This document shows, one piece after another, positions 1-7,580 of a stretch of 36,003 nucleotides of DNA. Numbering within the stretch: the first letter of the stretch is position 1; each line of letters starts with the position of its first letter. The translations under genes were made by a program, and so were the position numbers. The stretch is taken from assembly GCA_029263015.1 (NCBI GenBank), contig JAJCYI010000077.1, forward strand, positions 1 to 36,003. The letters are read 5' to 3'. Source of the stretch: Saprospiraceae bacterium. GTDB taxonomy: Bacteria; Bacteroidota; Bacteroidia; Chitinophagales; Saprospiraceae. The notes below the pieces were generated by a model. It did not search any database, was not told where the DNA came from, and saw nothing but the letters and a program-made list of their open reading frames with translations.

Positions 1-2
1 AG

Positions 3-110
3 GATAAACAATATCCGATCGGCCTGAAAACCAAAAAAGAGGATATTGACTGGGATAAAATTTATCAACATCCGGATCTGCCTCAGTTCAATTACTTTAT
101 GAAACCATAG
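3..110 (+). CDS. C-terminal end of an unknown protein (5' end outside window)
   Basis: An open frame enters from the left edge and ends at a TAG at 108-110, giving 35 codons. The residues are typical of real coding sequence (rich in Lys, Asp, Tyr and Pro), ending in QFNYFMKP. I do not recognise the family. The frame stays open to the first base, so the gene must begin outside the window. It converges on the minus-strand kinase relic next to it. The call rests only on an open frame and plausible composition, so it is moderate. Confidence 0.5.
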   Translation, partial: DKQYPIGLKTKKEDIDWDKIYQHPDLPQFNYFMKP

Positions 111-116
111 CTTGGC

Positions 117-321
117 CTAAGTTATTGATTTTACTTTACTATGCACGTTTCGGGTACCAATCCAAAGAAAGCCCCTGTCGTCAAGATGCAACGCCGCAAT
201 CTTCATTTGGGAAAGCCCACTCCTCATTGTGTAAATCCGATAGGAAGGCAACTGGGCATTTAGCAGACCCAAACTGAAGAAAAGGAATATCGAGATAAAG
301 ATTCTCAAAAGATGTGTTCAT
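117..321 (-). pseudogene. N-terminal relic of a beta-propeller (Reg_prop) sensor kinase/regulator
   Basis: The frame encodes a signal peptide (FISIFLFFSLGLLNAQ) followed by RIYTMRSGLSQMKI and DDRGFLWIGTRN. This is the characteristic start of the periplasmic two-component-regulator propeller domain of Bacteroidota hybrid histidine kinases. After the first propeller motif the frame runs into unrelated residues and stops at 117. The full family is usually around 1000 residues or more, so only about 55 remain. The readable frame starts at a TTG at 306-308. An ATG at 319-321 would give MNTSLRIFI if one T were removed from the TTTT run, which suggests a frameshift at the start as well as a large 3' deletion. 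It is an inactive remnant. Confidence 0.7.
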
Positions 322-415
322 CTTTTCAAAATCTTAAATATAGTAAAATGCTGGTAGTTGGAGGCTTTGAGGAGCTAGAAAGCAGTGGTAGTCTGACACC
401 AACAGAGTTATTCAT

Positions 416-1054
416 TCATTGGCCTAAGGTAGTCAGATATTTTTTATCTCCTATATAATAAAAATAATACTCTAAATCCCTCATTGACACATCCACCAAA
501 TTATTTTTCCAATCTTTTAACATATCCCAATAGTCAATATATGACTTGAGTCTCTTGTCAATATTTTTCTCATTGATATTTATACTCTTTGGGAATTTAA
601 GGATGCTTTCTTCGTTGATTTCATCTTTAAAGAAATGATTCCATCCAGCAATCACACGTGAATCTATCATTGGCACCTCGTCTGGATAAATTATATGTAA
701 AATCTTTGAAGCCCCGACTAATGAATTATTACAGTTAGGGGCTATCTTTTTTATGAGATCAACCCTTACACTATGATCATTTTCCAATTTGATTATTAAA
801 TCAAGTAAATCATTCCATTCAAAATATTCTTCAAAGTGTAAATTCAACATGGTAGGCATCCAGCTATATGCAATGGCAGCTATAATCAAGAATTCTGTTC
901 TACATCTACATGGATGACCTATATAAGCATTATATGCTATCTTCTCATTTTCAATCCTTTTTTTCCTGACATCAAACTTTGATACCTCAGTAGCTTTCTG
1001 TTTTTTATTAACTTCAAAAAGAAGTTTTTTGTAATGCTTGTGCCCTAATTTCAT
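416..1054 (-). CDS. Hypothetical protein, possible helix-hairpin-helix/glycosylase-like fold
   Basis: This is a 212-residue protein that I do not recognise with certainty. It starts at an ATG and has no signal peptide or membrane span. A central segment, SKILHIIYPDEVPMIDSRV, resembles a motif (hydrophobic run, Pro, then DSR) seen in small uncharacterised bacterial proteins with a helical DNA-glycosylase-like fold; that link is from memory and is inference. A Cys-rich stretch, GHPCRCRTEF, lies near residue 50. The coding sequence is visibly more AT-rich than the housekeeping genes further on, which suggests horizontal acquisition. It begins about 20 bases after the stop of the small antitoxin-like gene on the same strand, so the two are probably co-transcribed. 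Confidence 0.7.
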   Translation of the reverse strand: MKLGHKHYKKLLFEVNKKQKATEVSKFDVRKKRIENEKIAYNAYIGHPCRCRTEFLIIAAIAYSWMPTMLNLHFEEYFEWNDLLDLIIKLENDHSVRVDLIKKIAPNCNNSLVGASKILHIIYPDEVPMIDSRVIAGWNHFFKDEINEESILKFPKSININEKNIDKRLKSYIDYWDMLKDWKNNLVDVSMRDLEYYFYYIGDKKYLTTLGQ

Positions 1055-1074
1055 GTCTTGTTTTTTTATTTAAT

Positions 1075-1293
1075 TCAGTTGATTGGTCTGCGCGTATGCA
1101 ACATCCGCTCCGCATCCTCGTCCGTCCATCCTTTTTCGTCCCAAACTTTATTAGCGGCCTGAATGGCTTTATCAGCAAAATAACGAGTCAGAAAACGTCT
1201 GATTTTCAATAAATCCTCATCTGAGACATTGCGGGAAAAAACTTTTAGGAGTTCCAATTGAACATTGGATAAAGGCATTTTCAATGATTCCAT
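1075..1293 (-). CDS. Small antitoxin-like protein (73 aa)
   Basis: The protein has the shape of small Bacteroidota antitoxin-like proteins: an N-terminal MPLSNVQLELLKVFSRNVSD, a central helical LLKIRRFLTRYFADKA, and an acidic tail with WDEKGWTDEDAERML. Similar proteins usually sit beside PIN-domain toxins; this is family knowledge from memory. I chose the ATG at 1291-1293 (MESLK) because the longer frame to 1332 begins with TTG, and because a purine-rich AGAAAAAACAGAAG precedes this ATG. The next gene is the 212-aa orphan rather than a PIN protein, so either it is an orphan antitoxin or the 212-aa protein is its partner. Confidence 0.65.
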   Translation of the reverse strand: MESLKMPLSNVQLELLKVFSRNVSDEDLLKIRRFLTRYFADKAIQAANKVWDEKGWTDEDAERMLHTRRPIN

Positions 1294-1369
1294 ACTTCTG
1301 TTTTTTCTGGTAAACGATAGTTCAAGGTACAAAGTTTTACAAATATTCGCTGGTACACGATGCCGCTCC

Positions 1370-1437
1370 GTACACCGAATCCCCAGATTCAGAAGAAGAA
1401 GGTCAAAAAGTGGTGCAAATCTGGGGTTTCGCAGTAC
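1370..1437. repeat. Palindromic dispersed repeat, copy A
   Basis: The left arm GTACACCGAATCCCCAGATT (from 1370) faces the imperfect complement GCAAATCTGGGGTTTCGCAG (1415-1434). The core and loop (about 1364-1410) are almost identical to copy B near 4200, including the loop AGAAGAAGAAGGTCAAAA. Short + strand open frames cross this stretch but have no protein-like character. Confidence 0.75.
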
Positions 1438-1760
1438 ATCTCGCTGGCAGCATACTACACAATCGGGTTATCCGGTTTCCAGAATCCCTGTGGGAAAACG
1501 AATTGGCTTCCAGCGTTCCAGACGGGTCTTTGTTTCCGAGGACTCTGGACAAGAGGCGAGTGCCAGGCGGACAAAGAAAAGGAGGTGATGTGCTGATTTC
1601 ATTATCCGGTTTTAATAGAACGGTGATTTGGTTTTTGGGAGTGACTGTTTAAAAGGGTACTAACTGAGGCATTCACATCAGCCACTGCCGTGCATTGGCA
1701 TTGCGGGTCAGCTTTTGGCGGCGGTTGGCGTTGATGCATTGTAAGTGTTTTTTCACTATT
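1438..1760. other. Intergenic stretch with no recognisable gene
   Basis: About 320 bases lie between palindrome copy A and the end of the leucine-rich-repeat gene. Three overlapping + strand frames are open here, but they begin inside the repeat and look like chance. The last 90 bases are GC-rich and partly repetitive (TTTTGGCGGCGGTTGGCGTT). I see no promoter, terminator or known RNA. Confidence 0.4.
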
Positions 1761-3530
1761 TTACTGCTTTATAACGCGCTTTACGGTTGACCGGCTTTCA
1801 GTTAGTATGTAAATGAAGTACATTCCATTTGGCAGATTACCGATGTCAATTTGCTTGTAATCTGACAGTTTTTGCGTTTTTATGAGCCTGCCAACATTGT
1901 CTGTCAACCGTACAATTCCTTCATCACTGTTTTTACCTTGTACCTCAATAATCCCTGTTGTCGGATTAGGAAATATGCTGATTTCGTCGCTTTCTATGTT
2001 GATACTGATTGTTTTAGAGTATTCATACTTTCTATCAAAATCCACTTGCTTTAAACGGTAGTAGTTAACGCCCATAAATGGGTTAGGATGAATAAAAGTA
2101 TATGATTTCATATCAGTAGAGTTGCCACTGCTTTTCACAGTACCAATATCCTTAAAATTCCTGCCATCCTGACCATTCCCTATTTGGAAGTAGTCATTGT
2201 TCTGTTCAGTGGCGGATTGCCAGGATAGAATCACTCTGTTTTCTATGCTTTTTCCAGTAAATGAAACCAATTCAATTGGCAAAGCAAGACAAGCCGCTTC
2301 TACCTCTGACCTTGTAGCACAGCCTGTGGCATTTCCTGATATGGTTGCAGGATTAGAGGGGATGGCGAGATAATCACAAATGCTTTGGACTTCGCATAAA
2401 GAGAGCATTGTGGAATTTTCAATTCTTAGTTCTGTGATAGTTGTGTGGTCAATATTATCCAATCCCGTTAAATCGGTCAAGGCATCATTTTGTTCAATTT
2501 TAAGATCCCCCCCAATAGAATTGAGTGCATTTAGTCCTGTTAAACTCGATAAAGCGCTATTAGCAAGAATCTCAATATGCCCTCCAGTGGTAGTGAGTGC
2601 ATTTAATCCAGTTATAGCCGTTAAAGCGCCATTGTTTGAAATATTAAGCCCTCCCCCAATAGAAGTCAGCGCATTTAATCCAGTTATACCCGTTAAAGCA
2701 CTATTATACCTAATCTGAACGAGCCCCCCGATAGAAGAGAGAGCATCGAGCCCTGTTAAACTTGTCAAAGCAGCATGGTTATCAACATCAAGACCCTCCC
2801 CGATAGAAGTGAGCGCACCCAGCCCTGTCAAACTCGTCAAGGCGTCATTGTCCCAAATGTAAAGGTGTTTTCCGATAGAAGAGAGTGCATCCAGCCCCGT
2901 TAGACTCGTCAGGGCGGCATTGTTTTTAATCTCAAATTCCCCCCCGACGGAAGTGAGGGCATTTAATCCCGTTAAACTCGTCAGGGCATCATTGTTTGAA
3001 ATGATAAACTTTTTTTGCCCCCCGACGATTGTAGTGAGCGCACCCAACCCTGTTAAACTCGTCAAGGCGGCATTGTCCGTAAATTCAAGAGCATTGATAG
3101 TGGTAAGTGCGTCAAGTCCTGTTAAACTTGTTAAAGCATCATTGTACCTAAAGAAGAGGTCTCCCACTATTGTAGTGAGCGCACCCAGTCCCGTTAAACT
3201 CGTCAAATAGGTAGACTGAAAGGAAAGTTCATCCCCGATAGTGGTAAGTGCATCAAGTCCCGCTAAACTCGTCAAGGCATCATTGTCCTGAAAGTAAAGG
3301 CCTCCTCCAATAGAAGTGACAGCGGAAAAAGCATTCAGATTGGTAATATCTCCGGGAGAACCCCCAAAAATAAATAGAGTTCCAATAATTTGGGTGCATC
3401 CAGGATAATTAGTGGGAAACGCATCAATTTGTGATTGTGAAGCAAAAACAGTGTTACCTGGAAGACAGGTTTGAGCATTTATTCCAATACTCAAAAGCAC
3501 GAAACAAAGTGTAATAGCTAAATTTTTCAT
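1761..3530 (-). CDS. Secreted leucine-rich-repeat protein with T9SS sorting domain
   Basis: This 589-residue protein begins with a clear signal peptide (MKNLAITLCFVLLSIGINAQ). Residues about 60-370 hold about twelve repeats of 23-24 residues built on LTSLTGLDALTSIGG followed by a short strand and NNDA. These are leucine-rich repeats resembling bacterial receptor-L-domain-like proteins. A Cys-containing cap follows (CEVQSICDYL, then ATGCATRSEV). A beta-sandwich segment starts near LPIELVSFTGK, and the final 80 residues form a type IX secretion sorting domain (ISIFPNPTTGIIEVQG ... LPNGMYFIYI). It should be exported by the Por system and anchored at the surface, likely for adhesion or ligand binding. 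The ligand cannot be read from the sequence. Confidence 0.9.
   Translation of the reverse strand: MKNLAITLCFVLLSIGINAQTCLPGNTVFASQSQIDAFPTNYPGCTQIIGTLFIFGGSPGDITNLNAFSAVTSIGGGLYFQDNDALTSLAGLDALTTIGDELSFQSTYLTSLTGLGALTTIVGDLFFRYNDALTSLTGLDALTTINALEFTDNAALTSLTGLGALTTIVGGQKKFIISNNDALTSLTGLNALTSVGGEFEIKNNAALTSLTGLDALSSIGKHLYIWDNDALTSLTGLGALTSIGEGLDVDNHAALTSLTGLDALSSIGGLVQIRYNSALTGITGLNALTSIGGGLNISNNGALTAITGLNALTTTGGHIEILANSALSSLTGLNALNSIGGDLKIEQNDALTDLTGLDNIDHTTITELRIENSTMLSLCEVQSICDYLAIPSNPATISGNATGCATRSEVEAACLALPIELVSFTGKSIENRVILSWQSATEQNNDYFQIGNGQDGRNFKDIGTVKSSGNSTDMKSYTFIHPNPFMGVNYYRLKQVDFDRKYEYSKTISINIESDEISIFPNPTTGIIEVQGKNSDEGIVRLTDNVGRLIKTQKLSDYKQIDIGNLPNGMYFIYILTESRSTVKRVIKQ
2450..3330 (-). 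repeat. Tandem DNA repeats encoding the leucine-rich repeats
   Basis: Units of about 69-75 bases recur, each containing variants of GTTAAACTCGTCAAGGC(A/G) followed by a variable segment and a CC-rich TCCCCCCGATAGAAGTGAG type segment (as read on the + strand). Unit lengths remain multiples of three, so gain or loss of units would keep the reading frame. Confidence 0.75.
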
Positions 3531-3582
3531 GATTTTGATATGCGTACATCCCTTCTTTTGGCAAAAAATTCACTTCAAAAAA

Positions 3583-3798
3583 TCAAAAATCCACCCACAC
3601 CCCTGCAATGAAAGTGCGGGGCGCAGGTACAGTTCCCCAATCAATCCCCAAGTGGGGTGGGAGGAGGTGTCAACGCCTCCATATTGTTCGTATTCGCTTG
3701 AATTTCAGGGTCTAAGCTGGGGTGTTTCGCAAAAGTGAAAGTATTCTGCGCGGTGAAATAAGCCTTGATAGTATTGCTACCCAAGGTTTTCATGGAGA
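3583..3798 (-). pseudogene. C-terminal remnant of a SusC/RagA-type TonB-dependent receptor, frameshifted
   Basis: The minus strand encodes SMKTLGSNTIKAYFTAQNTF, then TFAKHPSLDPEIQ. This is the pattern of the last part of SusC-like receptors (NLRxYxxxQNxFTFTKYxGxDPE). The frame stops at a TGA soon after a GGGG run (3646-3649). Shifting by one base restores IDWGTVPAPRTFIAGVWVDF followed by a TGA at 3583-3585, the usual end of such barrels, with terminal Phe. Only about 70 of roughly 1000 residues remain, so the receptor is dead. Its upstream end abuts the antitoxin-like gene, which marks a deletion or insertion junction near 3800. Confidence 0.75.
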
Positions 3799-4040
3799 TC
3801 AGTTTGCTCTGAATGGCAAGGACGATCTTTCCGGCTTTCTTCGAATTGCTGCATCCATTCCTCGAAATTGTCGAAGGCAGGCAGCCCGGCGTTGATGATT
3901 TCCAAGGCTTTGGCAGGGTCGGTTTTTTGCGGCCGCTGTGACGTCTCCGTCGTTGTGAAGCGGATTTTCAGCCGCTCCAATAAGGGCAGCAGCACCTGCC
4001 AGTCGCTCGGATTGGTGATTTCAAGCAGTACATTGGTCAT
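3777..4040 (-). CDS. Small antitoxin-like protein, probably frameshifted at its C-terminus
   Basis: Starting at the ATG at 4038-4040, the protein reads MTNVLLEITNPSDWQVLLPL, then LERLKIRF, a linker, and FEEWMQQFEESRKDRP. This matches a common Bacteroidota class of small antitoxin-like proteins; the longer frame to 4085 would use TTG. Relatives typically end in DRPLPFR or similar. Here the frame reads DRPCHSEQ and continues into the TonB-receptor relic to a TAG at 3777. The neighbouring frame reads LPFRAN followed by TGA at 3799-3801, so one missing base near 3820 would explain the altered tail. No toxin partner lies beside it. The family call is from memory; the frameshift is inferred from the adjacent frame. 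Confidence 0.6.
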   Translation of the reverse strand: MTNVLLEITNPSDWQVLLPLLERLKIRFTTTETSQRPQKTDPAKALEIINAGLPAFDNFEEWMQQFEESRKDRPCHSEQTDLHENLG

Positions 4041-4193
4041 AAACTTTGGATTTTGTAACTCACGCAAGGTTGTTGTTTCAGGCAAGCTATTTATTTTAAG
4101 GCATTCAGACCAGGTATTCTATCTCATAGGCACCACGAAAATACCTGAAAGGCGTCACAACAACAAAAGCACAGCGCACAGGAAATAGTCCTG

Positions 4194-4269
4194 CACCGCT
4201 CCGTACACCGAATCCCCAGATTCAGAAGAAGAAGGTCAAAAGCGGTGCGAATCTGGAGATTCGCACTAC
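4194..4269. repeat. Palindromic dispersed repeat, copy B
   Basis: The left arm GTACACCGAATCCCCAGATT (from 4203) pairs imperfectly with GCGAATCTGGAGATTCGCAC (from 4247). An additional CACCGCT (4194-4200) can pair with AGCGGTG (4241-4247), giving an alternative stem. The repeat overlaps the TAG stop codon of the coiled-coil gene at 4266-4268, so that gene's last codons lie at the edge of the repeat. Confidence 0.75.
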
Positions 4270-4784
4270 GCTATCGGGTTTTCTTGATTCTCCGAAACCC
4301 CTTTCTGAAATGCCCTCACCAGCCGTTTGGCACTTTCGACGCGCTCATCTGGTATTCCATTTTCCTTTCCTCCTCCATTTTGCTCGCTTGACACGTAAAC
4401 TGGGATTTCACGGATCACTTCAATTTCTTTGATATTGTTTTTCACTTCAAAATCGAGTTGGGCATTTTCCAATTCCAATTTGTGCTTCTCCCGCTCAAGC
4501 ACATTGTTTTCACCTTCCATCACCCTGATTTCGCTTTGTGACTTAATCAATTCGTTTTCAATAGCTTGTAGTTGTTTTTGGAGGTTTTCAATACTTAATT
4601 TTTGGGTTTCACTTTCAGATTCAAGCCGGTCGATGTCAACTTGTTTTTCCTTCAATTGGGATTCAGTTTCCTTGGTATCCCGAACCGCCAGATCAATGTT
4701 GCGGTTTTGCAGATACCAAGCACAAACGAACCCAAGCAAAGCGGCGCCAGTGAGTGCAATTAGGATTAAAATGGTGAATGCCAT
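4266..4784 (-). CDS. Membrane-anchored coiled-coil protein (172 aa)
   Basis: The N-terminal 22 residues form one membrane helix (ILILIALTGAALLGFVCAWY), with little charge before it, so the rest is probably either cytoplasmic or periplasmic. Residues about 35-125 are a long coiled coil rich in Glu, Lys, Gln and Leu (LEREKHKLELENAQLDFEVK). A Gly-rich linker (EQNGGGKENG) leads to a short helix, VESAKRLVRAFQKGVSE. I know no specific family. It lies 74 bases downstream of the double-OmpA gene on the same strand, with a hairpin between them, so the two may form a small envelope operon. The last codons and stop fall in palindrome copy B. Confidence 0.75.
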   Translation of the reverse strand: MAFTILILIALTGAALLGFVCAWYLQNRNIDLAVRDTKETESQLKEKQVDIDRLESESETQKLSIENLQKQLQAIENELIKSQSEIRVMEGENNVLEREKHKLELENAQLDFEVKNNIKEIEVIREIPVYVSSEQNGGGKENGIPDERVESAKRLVRAFQKGVSENQENPIA

Positions 4785-4833
4785 AGTGTTCAGTTTCGTT
4801 AGTGTTTAATATTTAGGGGTTATCGCTGGCTTT

Positions 4834-4858
4834 GCACAAAAGGAGACACCTTTTGTGC
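4834..4858 (-). terminator. Perfect 10-bp hairpin just after the OmpA-like gene
   Basis: GCACAAAAGG and CCTTTTGTGC form a perfect 10-bp stem with a 5-base loop, directly abutting the stop codon of the OmpA-domain gene at 4859. No U-run follows on the minus strand, so it may be a weak terminator, an RNA-stability hairpin or an attenuator between this gene and the coiled-coil gene. Confidence 0.5.
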
Positions 4859-5737
4859 TTATTCAATGACTGTTATTTCCACCCGTTGCTGGTCTTCGCC
4901 ATGAGCTGCCCCAGGATGTGATTCAATAATAATATTTTTTCGCCGGACGCCTGTATCGACCAAATAGCGCCGCACAGCCAGTGATCGTCGTTCTGCCAAA
5001 TTCCCGCTCACGGCCTTTTCCTCATCTTTTGATGAATAACCTGAAAGGATCAAACGGTGTTCTGGCTTATTCCGAACCAACCTCCGCAGACTATCTAAAA
5101 CAGACCTGTTTTTCTTGGCAAGTGTAAAAATCTCTTTGTCGTATTTAAAAAGAATTGCTTGCGGTTTGCCAGCAGGCACTTTCTTTGGGGGGTTTTCACT
5201 TGTCACTTCATCCGAATTGGCCATTTCCAGTGAATCATCACCAACGGCTTTTTCTTTTGTCGTGAAATGGAGGTCGACTCCACCAAGCAATCGGTCTTCC
5301 ACCAGGTAATGAAGTCCAATTATTTTTGATTCCAAGTTTATCTGTTCAGGATTTGCTCCATATTCTACCAAAAGGTCCTTGATTGCCTTTGCCCTGGCCA
5401 ACCCAAGATTTGGATAAGGCGACCTGTTCCGCTCCCCATCTATGTATTTCCCTGAAAGCAACAGCATTCTTTCTGGTTGGTCATGGAGATGGTTTGCGAG
5501 GGATTTTATTAGCTCAATACTTGATAAAGGTAAGACAAGCGTTGCATCGGAAAGGTGAAAAGAAAAAACTTCTTTTGAAGTAAACTGCTGGTCACCATCA
5601 GTGATGGTAATGGCAGAGACCAAAGTTCCCTCATTTGAAAGATCGTTGGGAGAATGCTCTTTGGAGAGCCACCAAGACCAAAGTGTCACCCAAACAAGGC
5701 AGGCGATACCAGATACTGGTGGGATAAGTTTGCTCAT
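4859..5737 (-). CDS. Envelope protein with two OmpA-like peptidoglycan-binding domains
   Basis: This 292-residue protein has an N-terminal hydrophobic segment (SGIACLVWVTLWSWWL) that acts as a membrane anchor or uncleaved signal. Two OmpA_C-like domains follow. The first (about 60-150) contains LLLSGKYIDGER and LGLARAKAIKDLLVEYGANP. The second (about 195-292) contains RLILSGYSS and LAERRSLAVRRYLVDTGV, ending in RVEITVIE. A Pro- and Ser-rich linker separates them. OmpA_C domains bind the diaminopimelate stem of peptidoglycan; the first copy is more divergent. There is no beta-barrel, so it is a periplasmic peptidoglycan-binding linker rather than a porin. Its operon partner is probably the coiled-coil protein downstream. 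Confidence 0.8.
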   Translation of the reverse strand: MSKLIPPVSGIACLVWVTLWSWWLSKEHSPNDLSNEGTLVSAITITDGDQQFTSKEVFSFHLSDATLVLPLSSIELIKSLANHLHDQPERMLLLSGKYIDGERNRSPYPNLGLARAKAIKDLLVEYGANPEQINLESKIIGLHYLVEDRLLGGVDLHFTTKEKAVGDDSLEMANSDEVTSENPPKKVPAGKPQAILFKYDKEIFTLAKKNRSVLDSLRRLVRNKPEHRLILSGYSSKDEEKAVSGNLAERRSLAVRRYLVDTGVRRKNIIIESHPGAAHGEDQQRVEITVIE

Positions 5738-5815
5738 ACAGTCTTAGTGCGTTTAGTGTTCCACAAAAAAATTACCCCGCAAAGATAAATTGAATTCTCG
5801 GAGTATGCAAGGTGG

Positions 5816-5901
5816 GTTTCATTGCTTCATGGTTTCATTGCTAATCAACCACCAACCCATGAAAAAGCTAACCAAACAATGGAACCATGAAGCAATGAAA
5901 C
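5816..5901 (-). terminator. Inverted repeat downstream of pruA
   Basis: GTTTCATTGCTTCATGGTT (5816-5834) and its exact complement (5883-5901) form a 19-bp stem around a 48-base loop, eight bases beyond the end of pruA. It could terminate pruA transcripts. The loop is long and no strong U-run follows, so this is a structural call. Confidence 0.5.
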
Positions 5902-5909
5902 AGTAAATC

Positions 5910-7541
5910 TTACTCCTCCCCCAAAAATGGGTAACGATAATCGGTTGGTGTAACGAAGGTCTCTTTGATAGTTCTTGGTGACACCCACCTCAGTAAGTTC
6001 CAGATGGAACCAGCCTTGTCATTGGTGCCGGAAGCCCTGGCACCTCCGAAAGGCTGTTGGCCGACTACGGCGCCGGTCGGTTTGTCATTGATGTAAAAGT
6101 TTCCGGCAGAATGACGGAGTATCTTATTGGCCACCAACACGCCTTGACGGTCTTTTGAAAATATAGCGCCAGTCAAGCTGTAAGGCGATGTAGAATCAAC
6201 CAGTTTAAGGGTTTCTTCATATTTACGGGAGTCATAAACATAGATCGTCAGCACGGGGCCAAAGATTTCTTCGACCATGGTTTTGTACTTTGGATCTGAG
6301 GTTTGGATAACTGTAGGTTCGATAAAATACCCTTTTGTCCGATCGTAATTTCCTCCAGCAATAACAATCGCATCATCATCATTTTTTGCCTGTGAAATGT
6401 AATTGGAAATCTTGATGTATGCCTTTTCATCGATGACCGCATTGATGAAGTTGGAAAAATCCTCGGGCGATCCCATCTTCATGGATGCAAGGTCTTGGAG
6501 CAGATACTTTTTAACATCTTGCCAAATATTTTCCGGAACATAAGCTCGTGAGGCTGCTGAACATTTTTGACCCTGGTACTCAAAAGCACCTCGGCTCAGG
6601 GCTGTTGCTACTTGTTTTGCATCAGCGGAAGGGTGAGCTACAACAAAGTCCTTTCCCCCCGTTTCACCAACAATCCTTGGGTAGGATTTATATTTTGAAA
6701 TATTGTTCCCGATCGTTTTCCACAGGTGCTGGAAAACGCCCGTACTCCCTGTAAAATGCAATCCAGTGAATTCAGGGTGATTGAAAATGACATCCCCAGC
6801 AGTTGGCCCATCCACAAAAACAAGGTTGATAACGCCAGGTGGCAAGCCTGCTTCATCAAAAATATCCATGATGACGTTGGCTGAATAAATCTGAGTTTCA
6901 GCAGCTTTCCAAACCACCGTATTGCCCATAAGCGCTGGTGCCCCAGGCAGATTACCAGCGATGGAAGTAAAGTTGAACGGCGTAAGCGCAAATACAAACC
7001 CCTCTAATGCCCGGTATTCCAAGCGATTCCAAATACCACTGGCACTCTCTGGCTGTTCGCTGTAAATCTGGGTCATGTATTCGACATTGAAACGCCAGAA
7101 ATCACAAAGTTCTGCCACGCTATCAATTTCGGCCTGAAACACATTTTTGGATTGCGCCAACATGGTGGCAGCATTCATTTTCGCCCGGTACGGGCCGGCC
7201 AGCAAATCGGCTGCTTTCAGAAATATGGCCGCACGGTCTTGCCAAGGCATATTTTCCCAACCTTCTTTAGCTGCAAGCGCAGCCTCAATGGCAGCCTCCA
7301 CAGTTGACCGGTCACCTCTATTGTAATAGCCCAGTACATGATCCGTTTCGTGAGGCGGGTGCATTGGGAGTTTATTTTCCGTCTCGACCTTTTTACCGCC
7401 GATGGTCATGGGCACGTCTATCTGGGCAGCTTTGAGCGCGGCCAGTGCTTCTTGGACATCTGCCCTTTCTGACGAACCGGGTGCGTAATTTAATACTTGT
7501 TCATTTACAGCAGGTGGAACCTGGAAAAATGCATTGGACAT
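5910..7541 (-). CDS. pruA: L-glutamate gamma-semialdehyde (1-pyrroline-5-carboxylate) dehydrogenase
   Basis: This enzyme oxidises glutamate-5-semialdehyde to glutamate with NAD+, the second step of proline catabolism. The 543-residue length is normal for the stand-alone eukaryote-like PruA family. Visible features are the family N-terminus (MSNAFFQVPPAVNEQVLNYA), the Rossmann-type LHFTGSTGVF near 262-270, the catalytic base in GETGGKDF (Glu293), the nucleophile in YQGQKCSAASR (Cys327), and EEIFGPVLTIYVYD near the C-terminus. No proline dehydrogenase domain or gene is present nearby, so that step must be encoded elsewhere. A TACTTTTG box 40 bases upstream suggests its own promoter, and a hairpin follows the gene. 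Confidence 0.96.
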   Translation of the reverse strand: MSNAFFQVPPAVNEQVLNYAPGSSERADVQEALAALKAAQIDVPMTIGGKKVETENKLPMHPPHETDHVLGYYNRGDRSTVEAAIEAALAAKEGWENMPWQDRAAIFLKAADLLAGPYRAKMNAATMLAQSKNVFQAEIDSVAELCDFWRFNVEYMTQIYSEQPESASGIWNRLEYRALEGFVFALTPFNFTSIAGNLPGAPALMGNTVVWKAAETQIYSANVIMDIFDEAGLPPGVINLVFVDGPTAGDVIFNHPEFTGLHFTGSTGVFQHLWKTIGNNISKYKSYPRIVGETGGKDFVVAHPSADAKQVATALSRGAFEYQGQKCSAASRAYVPENIWQDVKKYLLQDLASMKMGSPEDFSNFINAVIDEKAYIKISNYISQAKNDDDAIVIAGGNYDRTKGYFIEPTVIQTSDPKYKTMVEEIFGPVLTIYVYDSRKYEETLKLVDSTSPYSLTGAIFSKDRQGVLVANKILRHSAGNFYINDKPTGAVVGQQPFGGARASGTNDKAGSIWNLLRWVSPRTIKETFVTPTDYRYPFLGEE

Positions 7542-7580
7542 AGGTGAAATGGTATTTTATTTGGCTTAAAAAAAAGAATG

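Noticed and set aside
1265-1652. Three overlapping + strand frames between the antitoxin-like gene and the leucine-rich-repeat gene
   Set aside because: They run through palindrome copy A, part of which recurs near 4200, and the translations are Arg/Ser-rich without a protein-like pattern.
2380-3210. Repetitive + strand frames with VSAFNPVKLVKA-type motifs
   Set aside because: They are the reverse-complement shadow of the leucine-rich repeats on the minus strand.
2450-3330. CRISPR-like array
   Set aside because: The regular spacing is that of coding leucine-rich repeats; the units are similar throughout and there are no unique spacers or cas genes.
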